Positions 28,939 to 38,276 of a stretch of DNA of 64,000 nt are shown here, one piece after another. Made by a program: the position numbers and the translations under genes. The notes beneath the pieces were generated by a model. The model worked only from the letters and a program-made list of their open reading frames with translations, had not been told where the DNA came from and ran no database searches. Source of the stretch: CAZCWM01 sp964622625 (GTDB taxonomy: Bacteria > Planctomycetota > Phycisphaerae > Phycisphaerales > Phycisphaeraceae); the NCBI GenBank assembly GCA_964622625.1, contig CAZUUQ010000002.1:1-64000 (forward strand). Reading direction: 5' to 3'. Within the stretch, counting starts at the first letter, position 1. Each line of letters opens with the position of its first letter.

Positions 28939-29922
28939 TCACGCTTCGAGCGGCGAATCTGGCCCGTTCGTGCGCACATTTGTGACCAGGAACAGCGCGG
29001 CCATGCGCACAGCCAGGCCATGCGCGACCTGCTGGAGGATGGCCGAATGCGGGCCATCGGCGACGCACGACTCAATCTCCAGACCGCGGTTCATCGGACC
29101 GGGGTGCATGACCACCACGTGCTTCGGAGCCATCGCCAACCGTCGGGCGGTCAACCCGAAGAAGTGCTGATACTCCCGCACACTTGGCAGGGCCTGGCCG
29201 GCAATCCGCTCGAACTGGATGCGCAGCATGTTCACCACGTCGACGCGGGGCAGGACGCCGTTGAAGTCGCTGGACAGCTCGCAGCCCATGTCCGCGAACG
29301 CGGCCGGCAGCAGCGTCGGCGGGCCCACAAGCACGACCTTCGCCCCCAGCTTCAGCAGGCCGTGCAGGTTCGATCTCGCCACCCGCGAATGGGCGATGTC
29401 GCCGACGATCGCCACCGTCAGGCCGGTCAGGTCGTAGTTCTCGCGCCCGAAGCGCTTGGCGATGGTGTAGATGTCCAGCAGGCCCTGGGTGGGATGCTCA
29501 TGCTGGCCGTCGCCGGCGTTGATCACCGAGCACTGCACGTGGCGGGCAAGCTGGTGCACCGCCCCGCTGAGCGGATGGCGGCACACAATCGCGTCGATGC
29601 CCATGGCCTCGATGTTGCGGGCGGTGTCGCGCAGCGTCTCGCCCTTGGAGACGCTCGAACCCTTGGCGCTGAAGTCGATCACGTCGGCCGACAGACGGCT
29701 CGCGGCCAGGTGGAAGCTGGTGCGGGTGCGCGTCGAGTCCTCGAAGAAGAGGTTGACCACCACCTTGCCGCGCAGGGCGGGCACCTTCTTGACGCTGCGG
29801 GTGCTGATGGCCTCGAAGCCGCGGGCGGTCTGGAAGAGAAAGCGGATGTCGTGAGCTGAGAGGTGCTCGATCCCCAGCAGATGCCGATGCGGCCAGGTAT
29901 ATCCGGTCGGCTGATCGCTCAC
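28939..29922 (-). CDS. pyrB: Aspartate carbamoyltransferase, catalytic subunit
   Basis: 327 residues, catalysing carbamoyl phosphate + aspartate to carbamoyl aspartate in pyrimidine synthesis. The carbamoyl-phosphate site is FFEDSTRTRTSFHLAA. The loop SAKGSSVSKGETLRDTARNI contains the active-site Ser/Lys, and PTQGLLDIYTI and HPGPMNRGLEI are conserved. No pyrI or pyrC lies next to it. The start overlaps the pyrR stop by 4 nt, which suggests coupled expression under PyrR. Confidence 0.97.
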   Translation of the reverse strand: MSDQPTGYTWPHRHLLGIEHLSAHDIRFLFQTARGFEAISTRSVKKVPALRGKVVVNLFFEDSTRTRTSFHLAASRLSADVIDFSAKGSSVSKGETLRDTARNIEAMGIDAIVCRHPLSGAVHQLARHVQCSVINAGDGQHEHPTQGLLDIYTIAKRFGRENYDLTGLTVAIVGDIAHSRVARSNLHGLLKLGAKVVLVGPPTLLPAAFADMGCELSSDFNGVLPRVDVVNMLRIQFERIAGQALPSVREYQHFFGLTARRLAMAPKHVVVMHPGPMNRGLEIESCVADGPHSAILQQVAHGLAVRMAALFLVTNVRTNGPDSPLEA

Positions 29923-30488
29923 GGGGCGCCCTCCCTGCCCTTGCGGCTCTGTCGCGGCCGCGTTTCGATGGTATCGGCGTCATCGAACGGCTGAAGGCTT
30001 ACATCCACGAGCTGGTCGGGGCCGACGTCTCGGCTCAAGTCCAAGGCGACATGATCCGGAGCGATGGGCAGTTCCCGACCGCCGCGATCGACCAGCACGC
30101 TCAGCCACACCCGCCGCGGCCGACCCAGGTCCATCAGTGATTGCAGAGCCGCCCGTACCGAGCGGCCGGTCATCAGCACATCGTCGACCAGCACCACGTC
30201 CAAACCGTCGATGGCGAAGGGCACTTCCGTGGTGCGGACGATGGGTTGGCTGGCGACTTCGGACAGGTCGTCGCGGTAGAGGGTGATGTCAAGGGTGCCG
30301 ACATGATCGGGGCGGAGTGCCGGAGCCATGCGTCTGGCCAGCACGTCCCCGCGGGAGCGGATGCCTATTAGGGCCCACGGGCGGCGGGCGGCTGGTGCGG
30401 CGTCTCGAGGGGCCACATCGCGTTCGATGGCGCCGGCGAGGGCGTCGATCAGTTCCGCAACACGCTTGGCGTCGGCGATGGGCGGCAT
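29919..30488 (-). CDS. pyrR: PyrR-type pyrimidine regulator / uracil phosphoribosyltransferase
   Basis: 189 residues from the Met at 30488. The PRPP-binding loop VVLVDDVLMTGRSVRAA (about 98-114), the IGIRSRGDVLARR segment and VDVSLQPFDDADTI-like C-terminal sequence match PyrR. In Gram-positive bacteria PyrR binds pyr mRNA to attenuate transcription, and it can also make UMP from uracil and PRPP. Overlap with pyrB agrees with that job. I could not identify an anti-terminator stem-loop in the 86 bp between asd and this gene, so RNA regulation here is unproven. The N-terminus has a short Ala/Pro-rich insert (residues 25-37). Confidence 0.92.
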   Translation of the reverse strand: MPPIADAKRVAELIDALAGAIERDVAPRDAAPAARRPWALIGIRSRGDVLARRMAPALRPDHVGTLDITLYRDDLSEVASQPIVRTTEVPFAIDGLDVVLVDDVLMTGRSVRAALQSLMDLGRPRRVWLSVLVDRGGRELPIAPDHVALDLSRDVGPDQLVDVSLQPFDDADTIETRPRQSRKGREGAP

Positions 30489-30574
30489 CAGGCGGGTATG
30501 GTACTGCGCGCGCGGAAAATCCGCACCTGCGACAGGCGAAGGTGCGGCTTGGGGTATGGGGAATCGCGGTTCGG

Positions 30575-31648
30575 TTATGCCGTGGCCGGCACGCGATCCA
30601 GCAGCAGCTCGGCGATCTGCACCGCGTTGAGGGCCGCCCCCTTGCGCAACTGATCGCCGCAGACAAAGATGTCCAGGCCACACGTCGGCACATCGTCGCC
30701 GGGGCTGTAGTCCGGCTGGCTCATGTCGGCGCGGATGCGGCCAACGTAGACATCATCGCGGCCCGAGGCATCCAGCGGTGTCGGGAAACGATTGACGGCC
30801 CGGTCGTCGATCAGCGAGACGCCCGGCGCCTTGGCCAGCACTTCGCGGGCCTGGGCCACGGTGATGGGCTTGTCCAGGGTGATGTTGATGCTCTCGGCAT
30901 GGGCGCGCATGACCGGCACACGCACGCAGGTGGCGGTGATGCCGACCTTGCGGCCCCAGATTTTGTGCGTTTCCTTGGCCATCTTCATCTCTTCTGTGTT
31001 GTAACCCTCCGGGCCGATGTCCGTGTTGTGACTGAAGAGATTGAAGGCGTACTGCTGCTTGAAGATGCTGCAGGTCGGCGGGCGGCCTTCGAGCACTTCG
31101 CGGGTCTGCTGCTGAAGCTCGGCCATGGCCGCGGCGCCGGCGCCGCTGGCGGCCTGGTAGGTGCTGATCACCAGGCGTCTGACTCCGGCCGCGCGGTCCA
31201 GGGGCGAGACCGGCACGAGCATGATTATCGTCGAGCAGTTGGGGTTGGCGATGATGCCGCCCTTGCCGATCTCGATGCCCTCGACGGCCTGGGGATTCAC
31301 TTCCGGCACCACCAGCGGGATGCCTTCGGTCATGCGGAAGGCCGACGAATTATCGACGACCGTCGCACCGGCCTGCGACGCGATCGGCGCGAACTGCTTG
31401 CTGATCGATCCGCCGGCGCTGAACAGGGCCAGGTCGATGCCTTTGAAACTCTCTTCAGTCAGCAGCTCGATGGTGTGCGTGGCGCCGCGGAACGTCACGG
31501 TCTTGCCCGCGCTGCGGGCGCTGGCGAGCATTTTGATCTTCCCGACCGGGAATTCACGCTGCTCGAGCACGCGGAGAAACTCCTGGCCGACGGCGCCGCT
31601 GACGCCGACGATCGCGACATTGGGCTTGCTGACCGACAAAGCGGGCAT
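30575..31648 (-). CDS. asd: Aspartate-semialdehyde dehydrogenase
   Basis: 357 residues, second step of the aspartate pathway to lysine/DAP, threonine and methionine. The NADP-binding NVAIVGVSGAVGQEFLRVL starts at residue 10, the catalytic Cys138 is in GIIANPNCSTI, STYQAASGAGAAAMAEL follows, and RVPVMRAHAESI carries the substrate-binding Arg and His. The ATG at 31648 has AGGAG 8 nt upstream. It lies between pfkB (88 bp) and pyrR (86 bp) on the same strand. Confidence 0.97.
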   Translation of the reverse strand: MPALSVSKPNVAIVGVSGAVGQEFLRVLEQREFPVGKIKMLASARSAGKTVTFRGATHTIELLTEESFKGIDLALFSAGGSISKQFAPIASQAGATVVDNSSAFRMTEGIPLVVPEVNPQAVEGIEIGKGGIIANPNCSTIIMLVPVSPLDRAAGVRRLVISTYQAASGAGAAAMAELQQQTREVLEGRPPTCSIFKQQYAFNLFSHNTDIGPEGYNTEEMKMAKETHKIWGRKVGITATCVRVPVMRAHAESINITLDKPITVAQAREVLAKAPGVSLIDDRAVNRFPTPLDASGRDDVYVGRIRADMSQPDYSPGDDVPTCGLDIFVCGDQLRKGAALNAVQIAELLLDRVPATA

Positions 31649-31736
31649 GGTGAAAACTCCTGCGATTCGTTCTCGCAATGGTCGCGGGACGGGCCTCCGC
31701 CCCTGATACAAAAGTGTGATTATACCACGCCGCTTC

Positions 31737-32678
31737 CTACCGAACGCGCTCCAGCAGGTCGTCGGGCATGGCGGGTGTGGCGCCGGGCCGGCTGGCGACG
31801 TAGGCCCCGGCATGATTGGCCAGTTCGAGCGTTCGGGTCAGGGGCCAGCGGAGGATCATACCCACCAGCAGACCGGCCGCGCAGGCGTCGCCGGCCCCCA
31901 CGCTGTCGGCGCCCTCGGCCGCGGGATAGCTCACCGCCGGCTGCTCCAGCTTTCGGGGGCCGCTTGCGTCCGGCGTGTAGAGCGCCGTCCCCTTCGCCCC
32001 GCGCGTCAGAGCCACCAGACGCAGATTGAAACGCTTGAGCAGTTCACCGGCAAGGCCATCGGCATCGCTTGCGTCGCCTCCCGGCGCCCCGCGCAGATTC
32101 AGCAGGCGGGCGACGACGGGCAGTTCCTCGTCGTTGAGCTTCACGGCCGTGGCCAGCTCGCAGCTCCTGGTCAGCACGTCGCGGCTGAAGTAGTCCTGGC
32201 GCAGATTCACGTCGAACAGCCGTACGGCGCGCCGGGCGGCGTTGAGGAAGCGGTAGATGGTGTTGCGGCTCTGGGCGTCGCGCTGCGCCAGCGAACCGAA
32301 GCAGACCGCGTCGCAGGCCACGGCCAGCGATTCCATGTCGGGATCGAATTGCAGCCAGTCCCAGGCCACGTTGCGGACGATTTCGAAACCATGCGAGCCG
32401 TCGTCGTTGAAGCTGACGTACACCCGGCCGGTGGGATGGTCCGGGTCGGTCTGGACGTAGTCGGTGGTCATGTTTCGGCCGCGCAGGTCATCAAGCAGCA
32501 GGTTGCCCAGGTCGTCCTGTCCGACACGGCTGACGACCAGGCCCCTTCCGCCGACGATCCCGCCGAGCTGATGGGCGTGCACGGCGACATTCAGCGGTGC
32601 TCCGCCGAGAATCTGGCGATCGGGGAACAGGTCGAAGAGGGCCTCACCGAGTCCGACGATGGTAAAGCGTGGCGGCAT
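31737..32678 (-). CDS. PfkB-family carbohydrate kinase (fructokinase-like)
   Basis: 313 residues. GGAPLNVAVHAHQLGG (about 25-40) is the sugar-binding segment. FDVNLRQDYFSRD and LNDEELP follow the fructokinase pattern, and DSVGAGDACAAGLLVGM contains the catalytic base Asp264 and anion hole. The likely reaction is fructose to fructose-6-phosphate, though ribokinase-type specificity cannot be excluded. It is divergent from the giant propeller protein, with 146 bp between the starts, and is the first gene of a co-directional run through asd, pyrR, pyrB, gmk and gmhB. Confidence 0.9.
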   Translation of the reverse strand: MPPRFTIVGLGEALFDLFPDRQILGGAPLNVAVHAHQLGGIVGGRGLVVSRVGQDDLGNLLLDDLRGRNMTTDYVQTDPDHPTGRVYVSFNDDGSHGFEIVRNVAWDWLQFDPDMESLAVACDAVCFGSLAQRDAQSRNTIYRFLNAARRAVRLFDVNLRQDYFSRDVLTRSCELATAVKLNDEELPVVARLLNLRGAPGGDASDADGLAGELLKRFNLRLVALTRGAKGTALYTPDASGPRKLEQPAVSYPAAEGADSVGAGDACAAGLLVGMILRWPLTRTLELANHAGAYVASRPGATPAMPDDLLERVR

Positions 32679-32824
32679 GGCACACAGCTTAGCAAAGGCG
32701 GGCAAAAGGGGTGGAACATCGCGGCCCCATGGTGGGCTGGTGACATGAGACGGTGGGGGGGCCCGCTCGTCATCATTGGGTCAAGGCGGACGAACGGCTG
32801 AACCGTCCGGTCTAGAATGACGAC

Positions 32825-35800
32825 ATGCATCGACGACCCGTGCGACATGCGTGTGAGACGGTGGGCCTGGCTGCAGTTGTGATCGCGGCGATGTCGCAGA
32901 CGCTGATGTTCTCGCCGCCAGGGGTATACGTGGACGATTCGCCGGCGGCCGACGCGCTGTTCGAGACCGCGGCCGAGCACCGGGCGGGCCAGCGACTGAC
33001 GGCGGCGGCCGAGGTGTATCAGCAATTGGCCGAGCAGTATGGTCAGCGCCTGACGTTCATCGGCGAACGGCTTTACGGCGATGTGGCGCGGGCGGTGGAA
33101 CTGCGGCTGCGCGACGATGCCGCGCTGCTGGAGGCCTGGCGGCGGCGGTATGAGCCGACGGCCGAGCAGGCGTTTGCAGCCGCGGCCGATGACGAAGCGC
33201 TCACAGACGTGATTGGCCGCTACCGATTGACCACGGTCGGACTGGATGCGGCCCATCGGCTGGCGGGCTTGCGCCTCGAAGCCGGCCGGCCTGGCCGGGC
33301 GACGGTGCTGCTGCGGGCCATGGACGACCACCCGGACCTGCAGGACGACGGACCTGCCGCGCAGCGGCACACGATGCTGCGGGCTGCGGCGCTGGCCATG
33401 AGCGGCCGCGGCGATAAAGCGGCTCGCCTGCTCGATGAAGCACGACCGCACGCGGAAGATACGGCGCTGGCCGCACAGGTGCGGGCTGTGCTGGCGTCTT
33501 CCCCCACGGCGGAGAATGCGCAAGCGGGCGCCGCTCCCAACGCGGCCGAACCGGGGTCTGACGACCTGGGACTGTTGTGGTCGCTGGCGGTACCGGGTGT
33601 GCCGGAAAACTTCGTGGATCGGCGCGTGCGGCAGACGCCAGGCCCAGGCGGCGGGGTGGGGTCGGCATACACGGCCGCGCTGCACATGGCGCCGACGGTG
33701 CACAGATCGGTCCTTTACGTCAACAGCGGCGGAGCCGTTGTCGCGCTTGACGTGCATTCCGGGCGGGAAATGTGGCGTCACGAGCACAGCCTCGCCTGGA
33801 CGCAAGCGAGTCCTCTTGCCCGCCTGCAGGCCCGCCCGGCCATGCCCGACCTGCGCGGCGTGGCGGTCGCGGATGATCGACTGACGGCGGTGCTGGGGCA
33901 TGGCGCGCTGACGCGACAGGCCGGCGGCGGCTTCGGCGGGACCACGGCCGTCGTGTGCCTGCGCCGCGACGACGGCAGCCTGCAATGGCAGGCGACGCCC
34001 GACGTCCTGGCCGGCCATGGGGCGAGTGGGGGTGAAGACTTCGGCGACGCCTATTTCCACGGCACGCCGGCGGTGTATGAAGACCTGGTGCTGGTGCTGA
34101 TTCGCCGGCACGGAGCGGGCAACCTGGCGGCCGAGCACCTGGCGGCACTGGACCTGGGCGACGGTGCGGTGCGGTGGATTCGCCACATTGCCTCGACGGC
34201 CGTGCACGATCGCGCGCTGAATCGGCCGCCGTTGGGCAGCCTGCTCGTGGCCGACGGCCTGGCGTACGTGGCCGACCATCTGGGCAGTGTGGCGTGTGTG
34301 GAATTAAACGGACGCGTGCGCTGGCTGTATGCGTTCTCCACGCTGGCGCGCGATCTGGCGGAAGGACGGGCGCTGGGCTTGTCCGGCACAGCGCCGTGGC
34401 GGATCAGTGCGCCGGTCATGCTGCCCGGTGGATTGCTGGCGCCGCTGCCCGCGCCCAGCAGCGGCGCGATCCTGCTCGACCCCGGCGAAGGTCGGAAGCT
34501 GCGCGACGTGACCGGTCCGCTCTGGCACCAGCCGGTGCTGGCGGTGGCGGTCGGTGAGGACGTGTTGCTGGCGGGGCGGTCGCTGGCGCGGCTCGACGGC
34601 CGCAGTCTGGATGTGAAGTGGCAGACACCGCTGCCCGAACCGATGTCCGGGCGCCCCGCAGCAGGCGCGGGTTGGATCGCCGTGCCACTGTCGCAGCAGA
34701 TCCTGATCGTCGACGCGCGCGACGGGCAGGTGCGGGCGCGCTGGCCGAGCGTGGAGCCCGGCAACGTGGCGACCATCGGCGAGGGCATCGTGCTGGCAGG
34801 GGCCGAGCATCTGCACGGGCATCTGCCGTGGGCTGTGGCCGAGGCACACCTGCGCCGGCAGATCGTCGCAGCGACGGACCGTGCGCAGGCGGCGGACGCG
34901 GCCCTGTCACTGGCGCACCTGGCGACGAACCATCGCCGCGACGACGTGCTGCTCTGGGCGGCTGATGCGGCACTGGCGGCGGCCGAAAGTGCCACAGGGT
35001 CGCATGTGCATCATGCCGTGTTCGAGCAACTGCTGGCCATCACCGAGCTGGTTGATTCCGCACCGCAACTCGCGGCCGCGGTACTCGACCGGGCCGAAAA
35101 GGTGGCCCGCGGTCCGGACGCCACCGTGGCCTACCACTTGCGCCGCGGCAGCGTGCTCGAAGCGCTCACGCAACCGTCCCTGGCCGTCGAGCAGTACCAG
35201 GTGCTGCTTGATCAACCGGGGTTATCGGCTCGCATGACGGCGCGCGGCGGCATGACGCGGTCGGTGCGTGATGAAGCGGCGCTGCGGATCGGCCGGCTGA
35301 TCGCGACGGCCGGGCCTGGTGTCTATGCGCGTTACGCCACCATCGCTGAGCAACGGTTGACTGAACTGGTTCCCGACGCGGCGGAGCATGATGCTCTGCC
35401 CCGGTCTGACGAGATCGCGGCGCTGCTGGAACTGGCGCGGCAATATCCCTTTGCTCCTGCGGCCGGTCGGGGTCTGCTCATCGCTTCACGGGCGATCGAT
35501 GATGAGGGCGTACGCTCGATTGGCGGCGGTACAGAGGTGGTGCGTCTGCTCCTGCAGGATGTCTATGACCGCATCGCCGAGCCGAGTCTGCGCCTGCGCA
35601 TCGCCAGTCGGGTGGCTGAGCTTTACGAACAGACTGAGCATCCGCTGCGGGCGGCATGGTGGGTGCGGCGGATGGGCAGTGATTTTCCCGAGTCGGAGGC
35701 GTGGCGAGGCGGACAGCGGATTTCACCACAGTCGTGGCTGGGTCTGCTCGCGGCCGACGAGCCGCAAGTCGTGGCTTTGCCGCGTATTGTCGCGCCGTTG

Positions 35801-37255
35801 CATGAGGCGATCGTGATCCCGGGCCAGCCGCTGGTGCCGATCGCCATGGACCGCGCCGCCTGGCCGCGTGACGTGCTGCTGACTCGGGAGGGTGGGCAGG
35901 TCGCGATGCGTCGGCCGCCGACGTTTGAGCCGGTCTGGCGACACGACGTGGGCGACGGTTCGGTGGAACTTCTCTACTGCGACCGTCGTGTGGCCCTGCT
36001 GTGGCTGGATTCAGCGTCCCGGGTACTGACGCTGCGCATGGAGGATGGGCAGCCGGCGTATCCCGTGATCGACCTGCCGCGTGTGTTGATGGCCGACGTC
36101 GGTGACGACGCACTCGCATTACCCGCTGGGGCGGCGCCATTTGAGCCGCTGGCGCGGGACGACCTGGAGGCGGTCGGCATGCAGCAGATGCAGGCACCGG
36201 CTCCTGTTGACCCGCCGCGTCCGATGCCGCAACGGATGCCGGGCCGCATGGGATTGTGCCACGGAGCGGTCAACGCTCACGCGGCTGTGTTCGTTGAAGC
36301 TGGTGGACAGGCGCTGGCCGTCGAAACGGACACGGGGCGGCCTCTGTGGCAGCGACGGGTGCCCCTCGATCATGTGATGAACATGGACGTGTCGCCGCGT
36401 GCGCTGGTCGTGGGCGGTCTTGTCGGTCGTGAGCCGGGGAAGGCTTACACGGCTGCGGTCGTGCTGGATTTGGTGACCGGCCGTGAATTGTTCACATACG
36501 CGACCGATCCGGCCCACGTGGAACCGTTGCAGATTCTGCGGCTGCTGGCCGATGACCGCCTGCTGGTCGGCTCGCCGACGTCGCTGCGCTGTCTCGATGC
36601 GCGGGGTCGGCTGCTGTGGGCGTCTGCCTCGGCGGATGATGAGCAGGATGGCATGACGGCCTGGGCCGTGGTCGAGGGCTCGCTGGCGATGATCCGCACG
36701 AGGCAGCCGGCCATGCGTCTGGTCGCCTTGGATAGCGGTGAAGTTCTGCCGCTACCGGGTCACCTCGTCGGGAATCGGGGCGATCCGATGGACATGCAGG
36801 CGGTGCAGGGGCGCTGGCATCTGCTGGGATTTGATCACGCCACGTGCCTGGACGATCGCGGCCGCATGGTGTGGCGCGACGCGGTGGCAGGCCCCGGCGG
36901 CCGGGCCATGCTCGCGCAGTGGCTGACCGACGGACAGGTGCTGGTGCTGGCCGCCGATGTGGCGGCTGACGGGGCGGTACCGCTGCAACCGGCTTTACGC
37001 TGGCTCCAGCCGCGCAGCCTGCGCGTGCCGCGGCCGCCGACAGCCCGCGGCGTGCCCGCGCACCAGCAGGCCGCCATGATCGGCTCGGCGTATCACCTTT
37101 ACTTCCTTGACGCCCAAGGCGGGCGCATCGTCAGCGAGCAGCGTCTTGATCCGCTGGCCGGACCACTGGAAACCCGCCGTTGTCTGGCCATTGAGGGGCA
37201 TCTCGTGCTCGCCGCGGCCGACAGCAGCATCATCCTCCGCGACAGTGCACGCTAG
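32825..37255 (+). CDS. Giant secreted or membrane-anchored PQQ-type beta-propeller protein with helical repeats
   Basis: 1476 residues with one hydrophobic N-terminal segment (GLAAVVIAAMSQTLMFSPPG, about 14-33) serving as signal or anchor. Residues 40-215 look like TPR-type helices (AAEHRAGQRLTAAAEVYQQL). A first set of PQQ/BamB-like propeller blades follows (VVALDVHSGREMWRHEH near 305; CLRRDDGSLQWQA; LAALDLGDGAVRWIRH). A helical region runs around 680-1000, and a second blade set follows (ALAVETDTGRPLWQRR; VLDLVTGRELFTYA; CLDARGRLLWA). Such double-propeller proteins are known from planctomycete genomes without an assigned function. A periplasmic scaffold role is a guess. No catalytic signature is seen. 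Confidence 0.8.
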   Translation: MHRRPVRHACETVGLAAVVIAAMSQTLMFSPPGVYVDDSPAADALFETAAEHRAGQRLTAAAEVYQQLAEQYGQRLTFIGERLYGDVARAVELRLRDDAALLEAWRRRYEPTAEQAFAAAADDEALTDVIGRYRLTTVGLDAAHRLAGLRLEAGRPGRATVLLRAMDDHPDLQDDGPAAQRHTMLRAAALAMSGRGDKAARLLDEARPHAEDTALAAQVRAVLASSPTAENAQAGAAPNAAEPGSDDLGLLWSLAVPGVPENFVDRRVRQTPGPGGGVGSAYTAALHMAPTVHRSVLYVNSGGAVVALDVHSGREMWRHEHSLAWTQASPLARLQARPAMPDLRGVAVADDRLTAVLGHGALTRQAGGGFGGTTAVVCLRRDDGSLQWQATPDVLAGHGASGGEDFGDAYFHGTPAVYEDLVLVLIRRHGAGNLAAEHLAALDLGDGAVRWIRHIASTAVHDRALNRPPLGSLLVADGLAYVADHLGSVACVELNGRVRWLYAFSTLARDLAEGRALGLSGTAPWRISAPVMLPGGLLAPLPAPSSGAILLDPGEGRKLRDVTGPLWHQPVLAVAVGEDVLLAGRSLARLDGRSLDVKWQTPLPEPMSGRPAAGAGWIAVPLSQQILIVDARDGQVRARWPSVEPGNVATIGEGIVLAGAEHLHGHLPWAVAEAHLRRQIVAATDRAQAADAALSLAHLATNHRRDDVLLWAADAALAAAESATGSHVHHAVFEQLLAITELVDSAPQLAAAVLDRAEKVARGPDATVAYHLRRGSVLEALTQPSLAVEQYQVLLDQPGLSARMTARGGMTRSVRDEAALRIGRLIATAGPGVYARYATIAEQRLTELVPDAAEHDALPRSDEIAALLELARQYPFAPAAGRGLLIASRAIDDEGVRSIGGGTEVVRLLLQDVYDRIAEPSLRLRIASRVAELYEQTEHPLRAAWWVRRMGSDFPESEAWRGGQRISPQSWLGLLAADEPQVVALPRIVAPLHEAIVIPGQPLVPIAMDRAAWPRDVLLTREGGQVAMRRPPTFEPVWRHDVGDGSVELLYCDRRVALLWLDSASRVLTLRMEDGQPAYPVIDLPRVLMADVGDDALALPAGAAPFEPLARDDLEAVGMQQMQAPAPVDPPRPMPQRMPGRMGLCHGAVNAHAAVFVEAGGQALAVETDTGRPLWQRRVPLDHVMNMDVSPRALVVGGLVGREPGKAYTAAVVLDLVTGRELFTYATDPAHVEPLQILRLLADDRLLVGSPTSLRCLDARGRLLWASASADDEQDGMTAWAVVEGSLAMIRTRQPAMRLVALDSGEVLPLPGHLVGNRGDPMDMQAVQGRWHLLGFDHATCLDDRGRMVWRDAVAGPGGRAMLAQWLTDGQVLVLAADVAADGAVPLQPALRWLQPRSLRVPRPPTARGVPAHQQAAMIGSAYHLYFLDAQGGRIVSEQRLDPLAGPLETRRCLAIEGHLVLAAADSSIILRDSAR

Positions 37256-37395
37256 CACGCCATCGCCGCCGCCGGATATACGGGGACTTCGGTTCGATGG
37301 GTGCCTGGTGCCTCGCGGCCGATACAGAGACTTTCGCTCTTGCCTTGGTCCGCTGTCGGCGGTAACCTGTCAAGCGGGTCCAAGTCGGCAATTCG

Positions 37396-37415
37396 GGCGG
37401 TGATGCGTCACCGCC
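37396..37415 (+). promoter_or_regulatory. Strong stem-loop in the infC leader
   Basis: GGCGGTGA-TGCG-TCACCGCC is a perfect 8-bp stem with a tetraloop, about 70 nt upstream of infC. No T-run follows, so it is more likely a leader structure than a terminator. infC leaders are often regulatory, but nothing here proves that. Confidence 0.4.
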
Positions 37416-37477
37416 GCAATATGGTCTGCCCGCACGTGGGGTGTAAGGCCGGTTGCCGGGATCCGTGCGGAACTTTC

Positions 37478-37483
37478 GGAGGA
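37478..37483 (+). promoter_or_regulatory. Shine-Dalgarno of infC, too close to the ATG
   Basis: GGAGGA ends one nucleotide before the ATG at 37485. The next two codons are ATC (37488) and ATA (37491), with spacings of 4 and 7 nt. Because infC is known for AUU/AUC/AUA starts in other bacteria, this RBS fits a non-AUG start at least as well as the ATG. Confidence 0.5.
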
Positions 37484-37484
37484 A

Positions 37485-38180
37485 ATGATCATAGCCAGGC
37501 GACGCTTTCATCCCCAACAGCGCGAGACCGGCAAGCGTCTGCGCATCAACCGACAGATCAACATCTCCCCGGTGCGGCTGATCGACGACGACGATCAGCA
37601 GATCGGCGTGGTGGACATTGAAGAGGCTTTGAACCGGGCCCGTGAGGCCGGCCAGGACCTCGTCGAGGTCGCGCCGCAGGCGCGGCCGCCCGTCTGCCGC
37701 ATTATGGACTACGGCAAATGGAAGTACCAGCAGCGCAAGAAAGAGCAGAAGGCCAAGAGTCACAGCAAGCAGAGTGAGCTCAAGGAAGTGCGTCTTCGTC
37801 CGAAAATCGACGACCACGACCTGGCCATCAAGCTGGAGAAGGCCCGCGAGTTCCTCGGTGACGGTGACAAGGTGCAGTTCACCATGCTCTTCCGCGGCCG
37901 CGAAATGGCTCACCGCGATCTCGGCGTGCGGATGATGAATGAAATCCGCGACGGCCTGGGTGACATCAGCAAGGTAGACAGCCCGCCGCGACCCATGGGC
38001 CGGCGCATGACCATGGTGTTGTCGCCCGAACGCAAGACTGCCACCAAGAGCGGCGACAAGCCCGCCAGGCCGGCCGCCGAGCGGCCCGCGCCTCAGCCTG
38101 CGCCAGCGGTCGCACGGCCGGAGCCTGCCGCCGTCGAAGCCGATGACGAAACGGCCGCGTCTTCAGTGAGTCAGGGTTAA
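37485..38180 (+). CDS. infC: Translation initiation factor IF-3
   Basis: 231 residues. The N-domain is INRQINISPVRLIDDDDQQI and VAPQARPPVCRIMDYGKWKY; the C-domain is KEVRLRPKIDDHDLAIKLEK and MLFRGREMAHRDLGVRMM, ending MTMVLSPE. IF-3 binds the 30S subunit and proofreads the start codon. The C-terminus carries an extra Ala/Pro-rich tail of about 60 residues, absent from E. coli IF-3. The start shown is the ATG, but the Shine-Dalgarno spacing makes ATC 37488 or ATA 37491 plausible, which would tie in with autoregulation. No thrS, rpmI or rplT is adjacent, so the usual operon is split. Confidence 0.96.
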   Translation: MIIARRRFHPQQRETGKRLRINRQINISPVRLIDDDDQQIGVVDIEEALNRAREAGQDLVEVAPQARPPVCRIMDYGKWKYQQRKKEQKAKSHSKQSELKEVRLRPKIDDHDLAIKLEKAREFLGDGDKVQFTMLFRGREMAHRDLGVRMMNEIRDGLGDISKVDSPPRPMGRRMTMVLSPERKTATKSGDKPARPAAERPAPQPAPAVARPEPAAVEADDETAASSVSQG

Positions 38181-38276
38181 CAAGTCAGGGTTGATCGCAA
38201 CCGCCCGCCGCGGGCCGCGACATGCGACCGATGGCGGTCCGGGTGGCCGGCGGCCCTTCTGTAGAATCGCTGCCGC

